Source: Hyphomicrobium_A sp963722495
Lineage (GTDB): Bacteria > Pseudomonadota > Alphaproteobacteria > Rhizobiales > Hyphomicrobiaceae
Direction: 5' to 3'
Assembly: GCA_963722495.1 (NCBI GenBank)
Contig: CAVRND010000003.1
Coordinates: forward strand, 248,001 to 312,000
DNA: 64,000 nucleotides
Each line of letters starts with the position of its first letter. Positions within the stretch are counted from its first letter, which is position 1. Shown in pieces: positions 1 through 10,824 of the stretch. The position numbers and the translations under genes were made by a program. The notes beneath the pieces were generated by a model that searched no databases, was not told the origin of the DNA, and saw only the letters and a list, made by a program, of their open reading frames with translations.

Positions 1-74
1 CGCAATGGGCCGACCGCTGCCATGGCGGCTACGGCGGCCGCTATGAGGATAAGGGCGACATAGCTAGGACGCAT
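1..74 (-). CDS. N-terminus of a secreted or membrane-anchored protein, cut by window edge
   Basis: Reading leftward from an ATG at 74, the frame stays open to base 1. It encodes about 24 residues: Met-Arg-Pro, then a continuous stretch rich in Val, Ala, Leu and Ile. This looks like the start of a signal peptide or a first membrane helix. Only the beginning is present, so the product cannot be named. Bases 75-308, between this start and the end of the next gene, show no coding signal. Confidence 0.4.
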   Translation of the reverse strand, partial: MRPSYVALILIAAAVAAMAAVGPL

Positions 75-308
75 CGACACTCTCAAGGTACCGCCGGCTC
101 GGCTGTTCAACGGAACTAAACAATGCATTCCGTCGCCGCGCCCGGCAAGATTATCCGGCGAAAAGTAAATCGGCGCACTCCTGCCGCAATCGCAATTGCG
201 CTAGCGGGCCGTTTTAAGGGCCCTGGACGCCGATTTGGGCGCCGGGCAGGCGTCATTAGCCTCCGATTGTGAAGGCTCTGCAACCTGCCGGCGCCGATTT
301 TCAGACGT

Positions 309-713
309 TTAGTTGGCGCGGCCTTCGCGTGCCCCGTCGACGCTGTAGGAGCCGGGCCCCGAGGCGACGAAATAGAGGAAGAGGAAGCAGAACAGGATCG
401 CCGCGTCGCCGCCATTGATCGCCGGAAAGGGACTCTGGGGGGCGTGCGCCATCCAATAGGCGACGGCCATCTGGCCGCTGAGGAGGAAGGCTACAGGGCG
501 GGTAAACAGTCCGATCAGAAGGAAGAAGCCGCCGACCAGCTCGAGGACGCCGGCGAACCAAAGCAGCGTGAACAGCTCCGGCATCCCGTGTGAGGGCGGA
601 GGGAAGCCGAGAAGCTTTTGGGCCCCGTGCTCCATGAAGAGGATGGCGGCCACGATGCGCAGCACACCCAGAAGGCGCGGCGCCCATACGGTCTCAAGCT
701 CTGCTCGTGTCAT
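309..713 (-). CDS. DoxX family membrane protein
   Basis: This 134-residue protein has four hydrophobic segments (about residues 12-32, 45-70, 74-90 and 100-118). It carries the DoxX-type N-terminal pattern of R-x-x-x-A-x-x-F-x-x-H-G-x-x-K (residues about 19-33) and a Trp/Phe-rich second helix. DoxX proteins are small inner-membrane proteins whose biochemical role is poorly defined. An AGGAA ribosome site lies 7 bases before the ATG at 713. The gene follows the nrsF-like gene after an 87-base gap on the same strand. DoxX genes are known members of SigF/NrsF-type regulons in Caulobacter, so co-regulation is a reasonable inference. Confidence 0.85.
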   Translation of the reverse strand: MTRAELETVWAPRLLGVLRIVAAILFMEHGAQKLLGFPPPSHGMPELFTLLWFAGVLELVGGFFLLIGLFTRPVAFLLSGQMAVAYWMAHAPQSPFPAINGGDAAILFCFLFLYFVASGPGSYSVDGAREGRAN

Positions 714-800
714 TCAGCGTTCCTCGACCTGTCCGTTTCTATTGCCGGACACGAGCCTAGCCGCCTAGTTGACGGTGCTCAATCGGGAACCTTGGCAACG

Positions 801-1439
801 CTACCAGCGCAGCAGACGCGCGCCGAGGGCGGCGCCCGTGCCTGCCACGATGGCTGTGCCGATGACGTACCAGACGGCCATGAACAGCGGGCTGTCGTTC
901 GTGCAGTGCGAGGCATAGAGCGTAGCGCCGATGCCTGTCGATGCGAGGCCCGCCACGGCGCCCGTCAACGCCGGGCGGGACGGCGCGCCTTGCCTCAGCG
1001 CGATGAGGAATGCGGCCAGTGGCAGCGCCGACAGCAGCGGAATGAAAATCATGCAGAAAACGGCGCTGGTGCCGATCATCGTCGGCATCCACTCGGGCTG
1101 CGGCAACGTCATTAGCTCGTAGGCGACGCCGAGCAGCAGAATGGCGGCCGGAGCGAGCAGCAGCAACAGCCGGTTGCCGGAAATGGGCTGCGGGCGCGCC
1201 AACTGCATCACCAGCACCATTGCGGAAGCCAGCAGCGTCAGCGTCAGAACCCACTTAAAGAGGAAGCTCGGATCGAAAACCGCTGCGCCGATGTCGGGCC
1301 GGAACTGCATCACCGAAAGGAATATGATTGCCGCGCCGATGACGCCGGCGCCTGCAGCCAGCCATACCATAGAGCCGATCGGCGGCTTGGCCGACTTGGC
1401 GTCGGCCGAAATGGCGGCAATGAGGTCATTCGTCTTCAT
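801..1439 (-). CDS. nrsF: NrsF-type (DUF1109) membrane anti-sigma factor
   Basis: The protein has 212 residues: a short cytoplasmic N-terminus with a K-x-P-P motif (about residues 17-21), then six hydrophobic segments spanning residues 25-210. This is the architecture of the DUF1109/NrsF family, membrane proteins that hold a cognate ECF sigma factor inactive. The ATG overlaps the sigma-factor stop codon by four bases (ATGA), so the two are almost certainly translationally coupled. NrsF in Caulobacter responds to heavy metals and oxidative stress; whether this copy does is not visible here. A conserved membrane Cys pair is not obvious in this sequence. Confidence 0.85.
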   Translation of the reverse strand: MKTNDLIAAISADAKSAKPPIGSMVWLAAGAGVIGAAIIFLSVMQFRPDIGAAVFDPSFLFKWVLTLTLLASAMVLVMQLARPQPISGNRLLLLLAPAAILLLGVAYELMTLPQPEWMPTMIGTSAVFCMIFIPLLSALPLAAFLIALRQGAPSRPALTGAVAGLASTGIGATLYASHCTNDSPLFMAVWYVIGTAIVAGTGAALGARLLRW

Positions 1440-1993
1440 TCGTCGTCTTTCTGATGCATGGCGGCGAGCGTCTTGAGACCGCGATGCAAAGCGACACGCA
1501 CCGCGACTTCCTTCATCTGCAGCCTGTTGGCCACGTCGCGGATCGACTGGCCTTCGAGGCTGATTGCACGCACGACCTCCTGCTGGCGACCGCGTAGTCC
1601 ATCGACAAGCCTTTCCGCGTCCTGCCGGTCGACGCCGCTGCGATCTTCTTCGGCGGCCAGCGTGTCGATAACGCTGTCGATAGGCACTTGGATGCGTCGT
1701 CCTCGTCTACGCAACGCGTCGATGAGCTTGTGGCGGGCTATGGCGCGCACCCAGGGTCCGAGCGGTTGCGAAGGATCCCAAGTGCTGCGCTTCAAGTGCA
1801 AAGCCAGCAGCGTTTCCTGGACGACATCCTCGACATCTCCGAGGGAAGCGCCGGCTTGCGCGAAACCACGTCGCACCACAGCCCGCAGGCCGTGAGACAG
1901 TGCCTCGAGCAGCATGCGATATGCCGCCTCGTCGCCGCCGATGGCCGCCCGCATCCAGGCCGCCCACTCCTCCTCACGCTGCGCTTGAGCCAC
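1436..1993 (-). CDS. sigF: ECF RNA polymerase sigma factor (SigF-like, NrsF partner)
   Basis: This 185-residue protein has a sigma-70 region 2 (about residues 25-95, including D-V-E-D-V-V-Q-E-T-L-L-A and W-V-R-A-I-A-R-H-K-L-I-D-A-L-R-R) and a region 4 helix-turn-helix near residues 130-180 (S-I-R-D-V-A-N-R-L). There is no sigma region 1 or 3, which defines an ECF factor. The start is a GTG at 1993 with GAGGAG just upstream. It overlaps the nrsF gene by four bases. A promoter matching the SigF consensus lies 19-45 bases upstream, so the pair is probably autoregulated. Confidence 0.9.
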   Translation of the reverse strand: MAQAQREEEWAAWMRAAIGGDEAAYRMLLEALSHGLRAVVRRGFAQAGASLGDVEDVVQETLLALHLKRSTWDPSQPLGPWVRAIARHKLIDALRRRGRRIQVPIDSVIDTLAAEEDRSGVDRQDAERLVDGLRGRQQEVVRAISLEGQSIRDVANRLQMKEVAVRVALHRGLKTLAAMHQKDDE

Positions 1994-2011
1994 TGAGCTC
2001 CTCGTAGACTG

Positions 2012-2038
2012 TTCGGGGCCCGGCCCGTTTTCGTTACA
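2012..2038 (-). promoter_or_regulatory. Putative ECF SigF-type promoter of the sigF-nrsF pair
   Basis: On the minus strand the sequence reads TGTAACG, sixteen bases, then CGAA. The sigma-F promoter consensus recalled from Caulobacter is GTAACC-N16-CGAA, so five of six -35 bases, the spacer length and the whole -10 element agree. The -10 box ends about 19 bases before the GTG start at 1993. This position suits an autoregulatory promoter with a very short leader. Confidence 0.65.
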
Positions 2039-2133
2039 GCATTAACGGAATGGCCGACCGCTGGCGCGGCTCTGGGCCGTTCAGCCCTCCGTATCAGGAC
2101 CAACCGGGAGCGGCAATCGGTAACGGCGCGCGA

Positions 2134-5100
2134 TTAGCCGGCGGAATGCTGAACAATTGTTTGCGGCGCGTCGTCCTCGGCACGCGTCGCGCCGCCGAGC
2201 CGCCGGTGCAGCTTGTCGAGCAGAAGGTAAATGACCGGCGTCGTATACAACGTCAGCATTTGCGACACGATCAGGCCGCCGATGATGGTGATGCCGAGCG
2301 GGCGGCGGATCTCCGAGCCGGGCCCCTCCGCGATGGCGAGCGGGATGGCGCCCAGCAGCGCGGCGAGCGTCGTCATCAGGATGGGGCGGAAGCGGGCGAT
2401 GCACGCCTCGTAGATCGCGACCGCGGGCTTGAGGCCGCGCCGGCGTTCGCCGTCGAGGGCGAAGTCGACCATCATGATCCCGTTCTTCTTGACGATGCCG
2501 ATGAGCAGGATGACGCCGATCAGCGCCGTCATCGACAGCTCCATGCCGGCGACGTACAGCGCCAGCAGCGCTCCGAGCCCCGCGGAGGGCAGCGTCGAGA
2601 TGATGGTCAGCGGGTGCGCCAGGCTCTCGTACAGCACGCCCAGCACGATATAGACGGCGATGAGCGCGGCGAGGATCAACAGCGGCTGCTGCGAGGCCTG
2701 CTCGGCGAAGGCGCGCGCGTCTCCCGCCATCTCGCCGCGCAGTCCCTGCGGTGTGTGGATGTCGGCCATGGCCGCATCGATGTCGCGCAGCGCCTGATCG
2801 AGCGTGTTCCCCGGCGCGAGATTGTAGCTGAGGGTGATGGCCGGGAACGGGCCCTGATGGTTCACCACCAGCGGGCTGGTGTTCTCCTCGACGCGGATCA
2901 CCGCCATCAGCGGCACCTGCGGGCCGCCGCTGATGCTCGGCACGTGGATCTTCTTCAGGTCGGATGGATCGCGCTGCAGGCGTGGGTCGACCTCGAGGAT
3001 GACGCGGTACTGGTTGCGCTGGGCATAGATGGTCGACACCTGCCGCTGCGAGAAGGCGTTGTTGAGCGCGCTGTCGATGTCGGAGATGCGCACGCCGAGC
3101 CGCGCGGCGGCGTCGCGGTCGATCTTGACGTCAAGCTGCAGCCCGCCGGCTTGCCGGTCGCTCGACACGTCGACGATGCCGGGTATCTGCTTCATGCGCT
3201 CCAGCACCTTCGGCGCCCACTCGTTGAGCTCGTCGATGTCCGGGTCCCACAAGCGTGTACTGGTATTGCGACGGCCCCTGGCGGGCGCCGACGCGGATGT
3301 CGCGCGAGGCGAACATGCGCACTTCCAGGCCGTTGAGGCCCTTCAGCTTGTCGCGCATGCGGTTGATGAACTGGTTGGTCGGCAGCCCGCCGCGCTGGGC
3401 GAGCGGCTTCAAGTTGATGAACATGCGGCCGCGATTGTTGCCGCCGCCGCCGGGGCCGGAGCCGCCGATCGAGGAGCCGACGTGCTCTACCGCCGGGTCG
3501 CTCAGGACGATGTCGAGCGCCTGCGTCTGCAGCTTCAGCATCGCCTCGAAGGAGACGTCGGCGGAGGCTTCGGTCGAGCCCATGACGAGGCCGGTGTCGT
3601 CCTCGGGGAACATGCCCTTGGGGATCTGCACATAGAGATGCACCGTGAGCACGACGACGCAGAGCAGCGAGAACAGCGTCACCACCTGGTTGCGCAGCGC
3701 CACGCGCAGGGTGCGCGCATAGGCGGACACCATCCAGTTGAGCGTGCCTTCGACGATGCGGTCGAAGCGGCTGTGCTTCTCGTCCTTCTGCGCCTTGAGG
3801 AAGTGCGCGCAGATCATCGGCGTGACGGAAAGCGATACGACGACGGAGACGGCGATGGCGACGACCAGGGTCACCGAGAACTCGCGCAGCATGCGTCCGG
3901 CGACGCCGCCCATGAACAGCACGGGAATGAACGCCGCGATCAGCGACACGCTGATGGAGATGACCGTGAAGCCGATCTGCCGCGCGCCGACGAGCGAGGC
4001 CTGCATCGGCGCCATGCCGGCCTCGATGTTGCGGTAGACGTTCTCGATCATGACGATGGCGTCGTCGACGACGAAGCCGACGGCGATGGCGAAGGCCATC
4101 AGCGTGAGGTTGTTGACCGAGAAGCCGAGCGCCCACATGGAGGCGCAGGTGCCGGCGAGCGACAGCGGCACGGTGATGCCGGCGGCCAGCGTCGGCGTCA
4201 TGCGCCGCAGGAAGACGAACACCACCATCATCACGAGCGCGATGGCCAGCAGCAGCGTGAACTGCATGTCGTGCACGCTCGCGCGGATCGTGGTCGTGCG
4301 GTCGGTCAGCACCTCGATGTCGATGCCGGCCGGGATCCAGCGCTGCAGGTTGGGGATCAGCGCTTTGACCTGGTCGACCGTGTCGAGGACGTTGGCCTCC
4401 GGCTGCTTGCGGATGATCAGCAGCACCGCCGGCTTCTTGTCGAACATGGCGGCCGAGCGCGTGTTGCGCGTGCCGTGCTCGATGCTGGCGACGCTCGACA
4501 GCCGCACGACATTGCCGTTGCTCGTCTTCAGGACGATGGTGCCGTAGTCCTTGGCGGCGCGCAGCTGCGTGTTGGTGTCGATGGTGATCGCCTGCTTGTC
4601 GCCGTCGATGGCGCCGACCGGCACCACCGCATTGGCGTCCGAGATGGCGCTGCGCACCTCCTCCATGCTGAGCCCCATCGAGGCCAGCAGCGAGGGGTTG
4701 ACGCGCACGCGGATGGCCGGCTGCTCGGCGCCGCTGACCTCGACCTGCGCCACGCCCGGCACCTGCGAGATGCGCTGCGCGACGACCGTGTCGGCGGCGT
4801 CGTAGATGGCGCTCGGCGTCATGCTGTTCGACGTCATCGCAAGGATGAGCACCGGCGCCGCGGACGGGTTGAACTTGCGGAACGTCGGTACGTCCGGCAG
4901 GTCGCCCGGCAGATCGGCGGTGGCCGCATTAAGCGCGGCCTGCACGTCGCGCGCCGCGCCATCGACGTCGCGGGTCAGATCGAACTGCACGGAAATGCTG
5001 GTCGAGCCCTGCGAGCTCACCGACGTCAGCTCGGTGACGCCGGCGATCTCGCCCAGGCGCTTCTCGATCGGCGCGGCGATGGTCGCCGCCATGGTTTGCG

Positions 5101-5266
5101 GATCGGCGCCCGGCCGGCTCGCCTGAACGCGCACGGTCGGGAAGTCGACGGCGGGCAGGCTGGCGACCGGCAGCTTCAGGTAGGCCGTTGCGCCGAGCAG
5201 GAAGAGGCCGGCCGCCAGCAGCGCCGTGCCGATGGGCCGCAGAATGAAGGGGGCCGAGATGTTCAT
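2134..5266 (-). CDS. mdtC: RND efflux transporter permease, MdtC-like (frame broken once)
   Basis: This is the inner-membrane proton antiporter of a tripartite efflux pump (HAE1 family). Two overlapping frames, 5266-3131 and 3252-2134, join at about 3251. There one extra base separates the codons for Q-Y-T-L from W-D-P-D. Removing it gives 1043 residues, normal for MdtB/MdtC. Visible hallmarks are TM1 at residues 10-30, the proton-relay G-F-V-V-D-D-A-I-V-M-I-E-N in TM4 (near residue 400) and the TM10 Lys in G-I-V-K-K-N-G-I-M-M-V-D-F. The ATG follows the mdtB stop by four bases. The frame break is probably a sequence error. No outer-membrane TolC partner is present in the window. Confidence 0.88.
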
Positions 5267-5270
5267 GGCG

Positions 5271-8200
5271 CTACTCGGCCGGCACGTTGGCGGCGCCGGC
5301 CGCGTGGTCGGCGGCTGGCGCCGGCGACAGCCGCGCCCTCAGCCGCTCCATGGCGAGGTAGATGACCGGCGTCGTGTAGAGCGTCAGCAGCTGGCTGAGC
5401 AGCAGGCCGCCGACGATGGTGATGCCGAGCGGGTTGCGCAGCTCCGAGCCGACGCCCGTTTCGATGGCCAGCGGCAGCGCGCCGAACAGCGCCGCCAGCG
5501 TCGTCATCATGATGGGACGGAAACGCAGCAGCGCCGCCTCGACGATGGAATCGCGCGGATTGAGCCCGCGCTCGCGCTCCGCATCGAGCGCGAAGTCGAT
5601 CATCATGATGGCGTTCTTCTTGACGATGCCCATCAGCAGCACGATGCCGATCAGCGCGACGAGCGACAGATCGAGGCCCATGAACATCAGCGCAAGCAGC
5701 GCGCCGATGCCGGCCGAGGGGAGCGTCGTCAGGATCGTGAACGGATGCACGAAGCTCTCGTAGAGCACGCCGAGCACGATGTAGATCGTCACGATGGCGG
5801 CGAGGATCAGCCACGGCTGGCTGCGCAGCGAGGAGGCGAACTCGTTGGCGTCGCCGAAGAAGCTGCCCGTCACCGACGACGGCATGCCGATCTTGTCTTC
5901 CGCGGCGCTGATGATCGAAACGGCGTCGCTCAGCGCCGCGCCGGGCATCAGGTTGAAGCTGATCGTCTCGGACGGGAACTGGTCCTGGTGGCTGACGGCG
6001 AGCGGCGCCGTCGTGTAGGTGATCTTGGCGATGGCCGTCAGCGGCACCTGGTTGCCGTTGGTCGAGGGAATATACAGCCGGTTGAGGCGCGAAGGATCGC
6101 TGCGAAATTGCGGCAGCGCCTCCAGCACCACGCGGTACTGGTTCGCCTGCGCGTAGATGGTCGAGACCTGCCGCTGACCGAAGGCGTCGTTGAGCGCGTC
6201 GCTCACCGCCTGCACCGTGACGCCGAGCCGCCCCGCCACCTCGCGATCGACGTCGATGCGCGTGCGCAGGCCGCGTGTCCATGGTCTCGAGGTTCACCTC
6301 GCTCAGCGAGGGTGACTTCGCCAGCTCGGCGGCGAGCTTGCGTCGTCCACTCTTCCACTTCGGCGGCGTCGGTGCTGACCAGCGTGTATTGATACTGCGC
6401 GCGGCTGGTGCGCGTGGCGATCTGCACGTCCTGCACCGGCTGGAAGTAGACGGTGATGCCGGGAATCTTCTCGGCGGCGCGCTCCAGCCGTTCGACCACG
6501 CCGGCGATCAGCACGCGATCGGCGCGCGGCTTCAGCGTGATCTTCAGGTGGCGAGACGTTTGGCGTCGGGTTGAGCTGGCCCACGCCGACGACGGAGACG
6601 ACGCCTTGCACGGCCGGGTCCTTGCGCACCTCTGCCGTGACCTCGGCCTGCAGGCGGCTCAGCTCGGTGAAGGAGACTTGCGGCTCGGCTTCGATCACCG
6701 CCGTGATGAGGCCGGTGTCCTGCGACGGCAGGAAGCCCTTGGGTATAATGACATAGAGCCAGATGGTGATGACCAGCGTCAGCACCGTCACCATCAGCGT
6801 CGCCGGCTGGTGGCGCAGCACCCACTCGAGGCTGCGGCGGTAGCCCTCGATGACCGCGTCCATGCCCCAGTTGAAGGCGCGCGAGATCCAGTTGCCGCGC
6901 GTCTCCGGCTGATGCTTGAGCAACTTGGCGGCCATCATCGGCGTCAACGTCAGCGACACGATGGCCGAGACGACGACGGCGATGGTCAGCGTCAGCGCGA
7001 ACTCGCGGAACATGCGGCCGACGAGGCCGGTCATGAACAGCAGCGGGATGAACACCGCGATCAGCGACAGCGTCAGCGAGATCACCGTGAAGCCGATCTC
7101 GCGTGCGCCATCGAGCGCGGCGCGCAACGGCTTGGCGCCTCTCTCGAGGTGGCGCACGATGTTCTCGATCATCACGATCGCATCGTCGACGACGAAGCCG
7201 GTGCCGATCGTCAGCGCCATCAGCGACAGGTTGTCGAGACTGAAGCCGCAGAAATACATCACCGCGAAGGTGGCGATCAGCGACACGGGCAGCGCCACGC
7301 CGGCGATGATGGTGGCGCGTCCCGAGCGCAGGAACACCAGCACCACCATGACGATCAGCACGACGCTGAGCACCAGCGTGAACTGCACGTCGTGGATGGA
7401 GGCGCGGATGGTGTCGGTGCGGTCGTGCACCAGCGTCAGCTTCACGCTCTTGGGCAGCGCCCGCTCGATGCGCGGCAGCTCGGCCTTCAGGCGGTCGACG
7501 GTCTCGATGACGTTGGCGCCCGGCTGGCGCTGCACGTCGATGATGACGGCCGGCGTGCCCTGGTACCAGCCGCCGACGCGGGCGTTCTCCAGGCCTTCCG
7601 AGACCTCCGCCACGTCCTTGAGCCGCACCGGCGCCGAGTTGCGGAATGCGACGACGATGTCGCGGTAGGCCTCGGCCGATGAGATCTGGTCGTTGGCGGC
7701 GATGGAGTAGCTCTGGTGCGTGCCGTCGAGCGAGCCCTTCGGCCCGGCGACGTTGGCGCTGGAAATGGCGCTGTTGAGATCGGAAATGCTGAGCCCGTAC
7801 GAGGCGAGCCGCGCAACGTCGGCCTGGATGCGTACGGCCGGCCGGATGCCGCCTTCCACCGACACGTGGCCGACGCCCGTCACCGTCGATAGGCGCTGGG
7901 CGATGAGCGTATCGGCAAGATCGCTCAGGTCGCGCATCGACACGATGTCGGAGGTGAGCGCCAGCGTGACGACGGCCGCGTCGGCGGGGTTCACCTTCGA
8001 GTAGGTCGGCGGATACGGGAGGTTGCGCGGCAGCGTCGAGCCGGCGGCGTTGATCGCCGACTGCACATCCTGCGCGGCGGCGTCGATATCGCGCCCGAGG
8101 TTGAACTGCAGCGTGATCTGGCTGAGCCCATAGGAGCTCGTCGAGGTCATCGTCGTCAGCGCCGGGATTTGCCCGAACTCGCGCTCCAGCGAGGCGGTGA

Positions 8201-8387
8201 CCAGCGTCGACATGGTCTGCGGGTTGGCGCCGGGGAGCTGCGTCGACACCTGGATGGTCGGGAAGTCGACCTGCGGCAGCGACGAGACGGGCAGCCAGAA
8301 ATACCCGAGCCAGCCGCCGAGGACGGTGGCGAAGGCGAGGAGCGAGGTCGCGATCGGCCGCGTGATGAAGGGGGCCGAGACGTTCAT
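5271..8387 (-). CDS. mdtB: RND efflux transporter permease, MdtB-like (frame broken three times)
   Basis: This is the second RND permease, paralogous to the one downstream; Mdt systems use such pairs as a heterotrimer. The frame 8387-6303 covers about 610 genuine residues, including G-F-V-V-D-D-A-I-V-M-I-E-N near residue 400. Homology then continues in other frames after single extra bases near 6549, 6341 and 6272, and ends in the frame 6239-5271 with G-I-V-K-K-N-A-I-M-M-I-D-F. Removing three bases gives 1037 residues, the family length. Its ATG overlaps the mdtA stop (ATGA), so translation is coupled. Three breaks within 280 bases, all of the same sign, look like sequencing error. Confidence 0.86.
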
Positions 8388-9730
8388 TGCGCGGTGCCGG
8401 GCGGGGTACCCGCTTCTCTCCGCGGTCCGCGTTTGCCGTCGCCTCGCTTGTGATCGCCGCGCTTGCCCTGGCGGAACTCGCCCTTCAGGTCGCCCTGCAT
8501 GTTGGCTGGCGTCGCCGCGTTGATCGAGGCTGTGTCGGCGCCGGGCGTGCCGCCGGCATTCGCCTGCGGCGTACCGGCGTCGGACGACGCGGCGGGCTTG
8601 GTATCCCCTGACGGGCTGACGGTCACCTCGGCGCCGTCCTTGAGACGCGCAAAGCCCGTGGTGACCACGAGATCCGACGGTGTCAGGCCCTTCGATACGA
8701 CGGCGATCTTCTCGTCCTGCTGTCCCACCGAGACGGCGCGCACGGCGGCCTTGTTGTCGGCGCCGACAACGTAGACGAACGTGCCTTCCGGGCCGCGCTG
8801 CACCGCTGACGGCGGCACCACGACGACCTGCTCCAGCGTATCCAGCAGCAGGCGCACGTTGACGAACTGGCCCGGCCAGAGCTGCAGGTCCTTGTTGGGG
8901 AACTCCGCCTTCAGCCGGATGGTGCCCGTGGTCTGGTCGACCTGATTGTCGATCACCTCCAGATGGCCTGAATCGAGCACGTTGCGGCTGTCGGTCTCCA
9001 TCGCCTCGACCTTCAGCGCGCGCTTGGCGACCGCACGGTTGATGTCGGGCAGGTCCTGCTGCGGCAGCGTAAACAGCACGGCTATGGGCTGCACCTCGGT
9101 GATGACGACGAGGCCGGCGTCGGACGCGCGCACGAGATTGCCGACGTCGACCATGCGCATGCCCGTGCGTCCGGAGATCGGCGCAACGACGCTGGCGTAG
9201 CCGAGGATGGCGCGCGTGTTCTCGATCGCCGCATCGTCGGATTTAATCTGCGCCTCCAGCTGCGCCACCAGCGCGCGCTGGGTGTCGACCGTCTTGGCGG
9301 CGATGACGTTGGCGGTAAGGCTCGTGTAGCGATCGAGGTCGCGCTTGGCGTTGGCGAGCTGCACCTCATCCAGGGCCTTCTTGGCGACGGCCTGATCGAG
9401 CTGGGCCTTGAAGGTGACCGGATCGATCTGCGCCAGCAGGTCGCCCTGCTTGACCTCCTGGCCTTCCTTGAAATTGATCGACAGGATCTTGCCGTCCACC
9501 TGCGGGCGAACGGTCACGAGATTGCGCGCTTTGGCCGAGCCGACGCCTTCCAGCCAGACCGGCACGTCGGCGAGCTTGGCCTGCATCGCCACCACCGGCA
9601 CCGGGCCCTCGGCCTTGGCCCAGCGGCGCCCGCGCTGGGAGTGATCTCCGCCCTGCGTGAAGTAGATGGTCGCCCCGGTGATCGCCCCGATGATCAGGAG
9701 GGCGAGCAACGATTTGAAGAACTTTTTCAC
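8384..9730 (-). CDS. mdtA: RND efflux periplasmic adaptor (membrane fusion protein), MdtA-like
   Basis: About 448 residues from the GTG at 9730, which has an AGGA site nine bases upstream and places the membrane anchor (residues 5-25) at the N-terminus. A longer frame begins with TTG at 9775. The barrel-sandwich/lipoyl half-motif V-D-G-K-I-L-S-I-N-F-K-E-G-Q-E-V-K-Q-G-D is followed by a coiled-coil hairpin (about residues 105-165), the second lipoyl half (V-V-A-P-I-S-G-R) and beta-barrel domains. The C-terminal 70 residues are low-complexity, rich in Ala, Gly, Lys and Arg. It is the first gene of the mdtABC-like operon and overlaps mdtB by four bases. Confidence 0.9.
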   Translation of the reverse strand: MKKFFKSLLALLIIGAITGATIYFTQGGDHSQRGRRWAKAEGPVPVVAMQAKLADVPVWLEGVGSAKARNLVTVRPQVDGKILSINFKEGQEVKQGDLLAQIDPVTFKAQLDQAVAKKALDEVQLANAKRDLDRYTSLTANVIAAKTVDTQRALVAQLEAQIKSDDAAIENTRAILGYASVVAPISGRTGMRMVDVGNLVRASDAGLVVITEVQPIAVLFTLPQQDLPDINRAVAKRALKVEAMETDSRNVLDSGHLEVIDNQVDQTTGTIRLKAEFPNKDLQLWPGQFVNVRLLLDTLEQVVVVPPSAVQRGPEGTFVYVVGADNKAAVRAVSVGQQDEKIAVVSKGLTPSDLVVTTGFARLKDGAEVTVSPSGDTKPAASSDAGTPQANAGGTPGADTASINAATPANMQGDLKGEFRQGKRGDHKRGDGKRGPRREAGTPPGTAQ

Positions 9731-9967
9731 TCTGGCGGATCCTGTCCCTGCCCCGACCCAGACCAGAGGCCGCAAAGCGGCAACACTGCGGCGTCCCTCA
9801 GCGAAAACGGACGACAGGGCTAAAAGCCGTCGCCGCTCGCGGGCCTTCGGTATGATTTATTTGTAACAGGTGTCCGCGCCGCGGCGGCCGGTAATCTCAA
9901 AGCGGCGTAAACCTTGACCCGGAACGGACCGCACCCCTGGCCGTTCAGCCTCAAAGGCGAGGCAGAC

Positions 9968-10494
9968 ATGCGGTCAATATTCTGGGCGTTTGCGGCGTTA
10001 TGTCGTGGCAACTTCGGCAGGGTCGGCGCGTCCGGCTGACGATCTTGGCTGGACGGTATATCGCAATGAACGCTTCGGGCTGCAGATGCGCTACCCAGCC
10101 CAAGTGTTCAGTATCGCAGCGGACGTCCGACGCTCGCGACGGCGATCTGTTCGCCACCCCGGATGGCAGCGCCAAGCTGCTGATCGGGGCTTTCGAGAAC
10201 ACCGAGGGCTTCTCTCCTGCGGCCTACCAGCAGTTCATCGCCCGCGAGTCCTATCCCGGCCTGCGCGCCGACTATGCGCCTGTCGGTCAGACATGGACGG
10301 TACTTTCCGGGACGCGCGGCGAGACGATGGTCTATGAGAAGGTGATGTTCAGTTGTGCCGGCCGGGTGATCAACAGCTTTGCCCTCGTCTACCCGATCGC
10401 GGAGCGTCGTCTGTACGATCCGATCGTCGAGGCGATCGAGGACAGTTTCCGTCCGGGCGTGGCAGGGTGCGACCAGCATGCAGCAAAGCTCTGA
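9968..10494 (+). CDS. Conserved secreted protein of unknown function (frame broken twice)
   Basis: No named family is recognised. The ATG at 9968 has GAGG five bases upstream and begins a signal peptide (M-R-S-I-F-W-A-F-A-A-L). The natural reading then moves frame near 10001 (V-V-A-T-S-A-G-S-A-R-P-A) and again near 10126. It ends in the frame stopping at 10494, which contains D-G-D-L-F-A-T-P-D-G-S-A-K-L-L and Y-E-K-V-M-F-S-C-A-G-R. Correcting two single-base insertions gives 174 residues. The stop lies inside the start of the next gene, which suggests an operon. It is divergent from mdtA. Confidence 0.6.
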
Positions 10495-10816
10495 CATCAT
10501 CTGGCGGCCGTCGCGGGCCAAGCGCCACATCGCACGTTGGCTCGTAGGATTGGGCGGCGTGGTGGCGGTGCTGGCCTACCTCAACGGCGGCATGCAGATA
10601 GATCCGGACATCAATCGGGCACCTAAGCCCGCGCTGACCGCTGCTCCCGCAACGCATCCCGTCCGCAAGGAGGAGGTCGCGCCTAGTGTCGAGCCGGTGC
10701 GGATATTGAAACCCGCACCGCAACCGGCACCGCGCCTGCAGGTCGTTGCCCGCCCAAGCCCGCGCGCTCGAACCGACTACCAGGCGCTGCGACGCGAGCT
10801 TTTGACCGCCGATTGA
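10478..10816 (+). CDS. Hypothetical single-pass membrane protein
   Basis: A 112-residue protein starting at the ATG at 10478, which overlaps the end of the preceding gene by 17 bases. It has a basic N-terminus (R-P-S-R-A-K-R-H-I-A-R), one transmembrane helix (about residues 19-36) and a Pro/Ala-rich, positively charged exterior region. No catalytic motif or known domain was recognised. The overlap suggests co-translation with the secreted protein upstream. The Pro/Ala tail resembles a periplasm-spanning linker, but this is only an impression. Confidence 0.5.
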   Translation: MQQSSDIIWRPSRAKRHIARWLVGLGGVVAVLAYLNGGMQIDPDINRAPKPALTAAPATHPVRKEEVAPSVEPVRILKPAPQPAPRLQVVARPSPRARTDYQALRRELLTAD

Positions 10817-10824
10817 TCCGGCCG

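Noticed and set aside
3029..5365. A 778-codon plus-strand open frame across the efflux genes
   Set aside because: It is the complement of the MdtC-like gene; its composition (His, Asp, Arg, Glu runs) is typical of an antisense shadow and no domain is visible.
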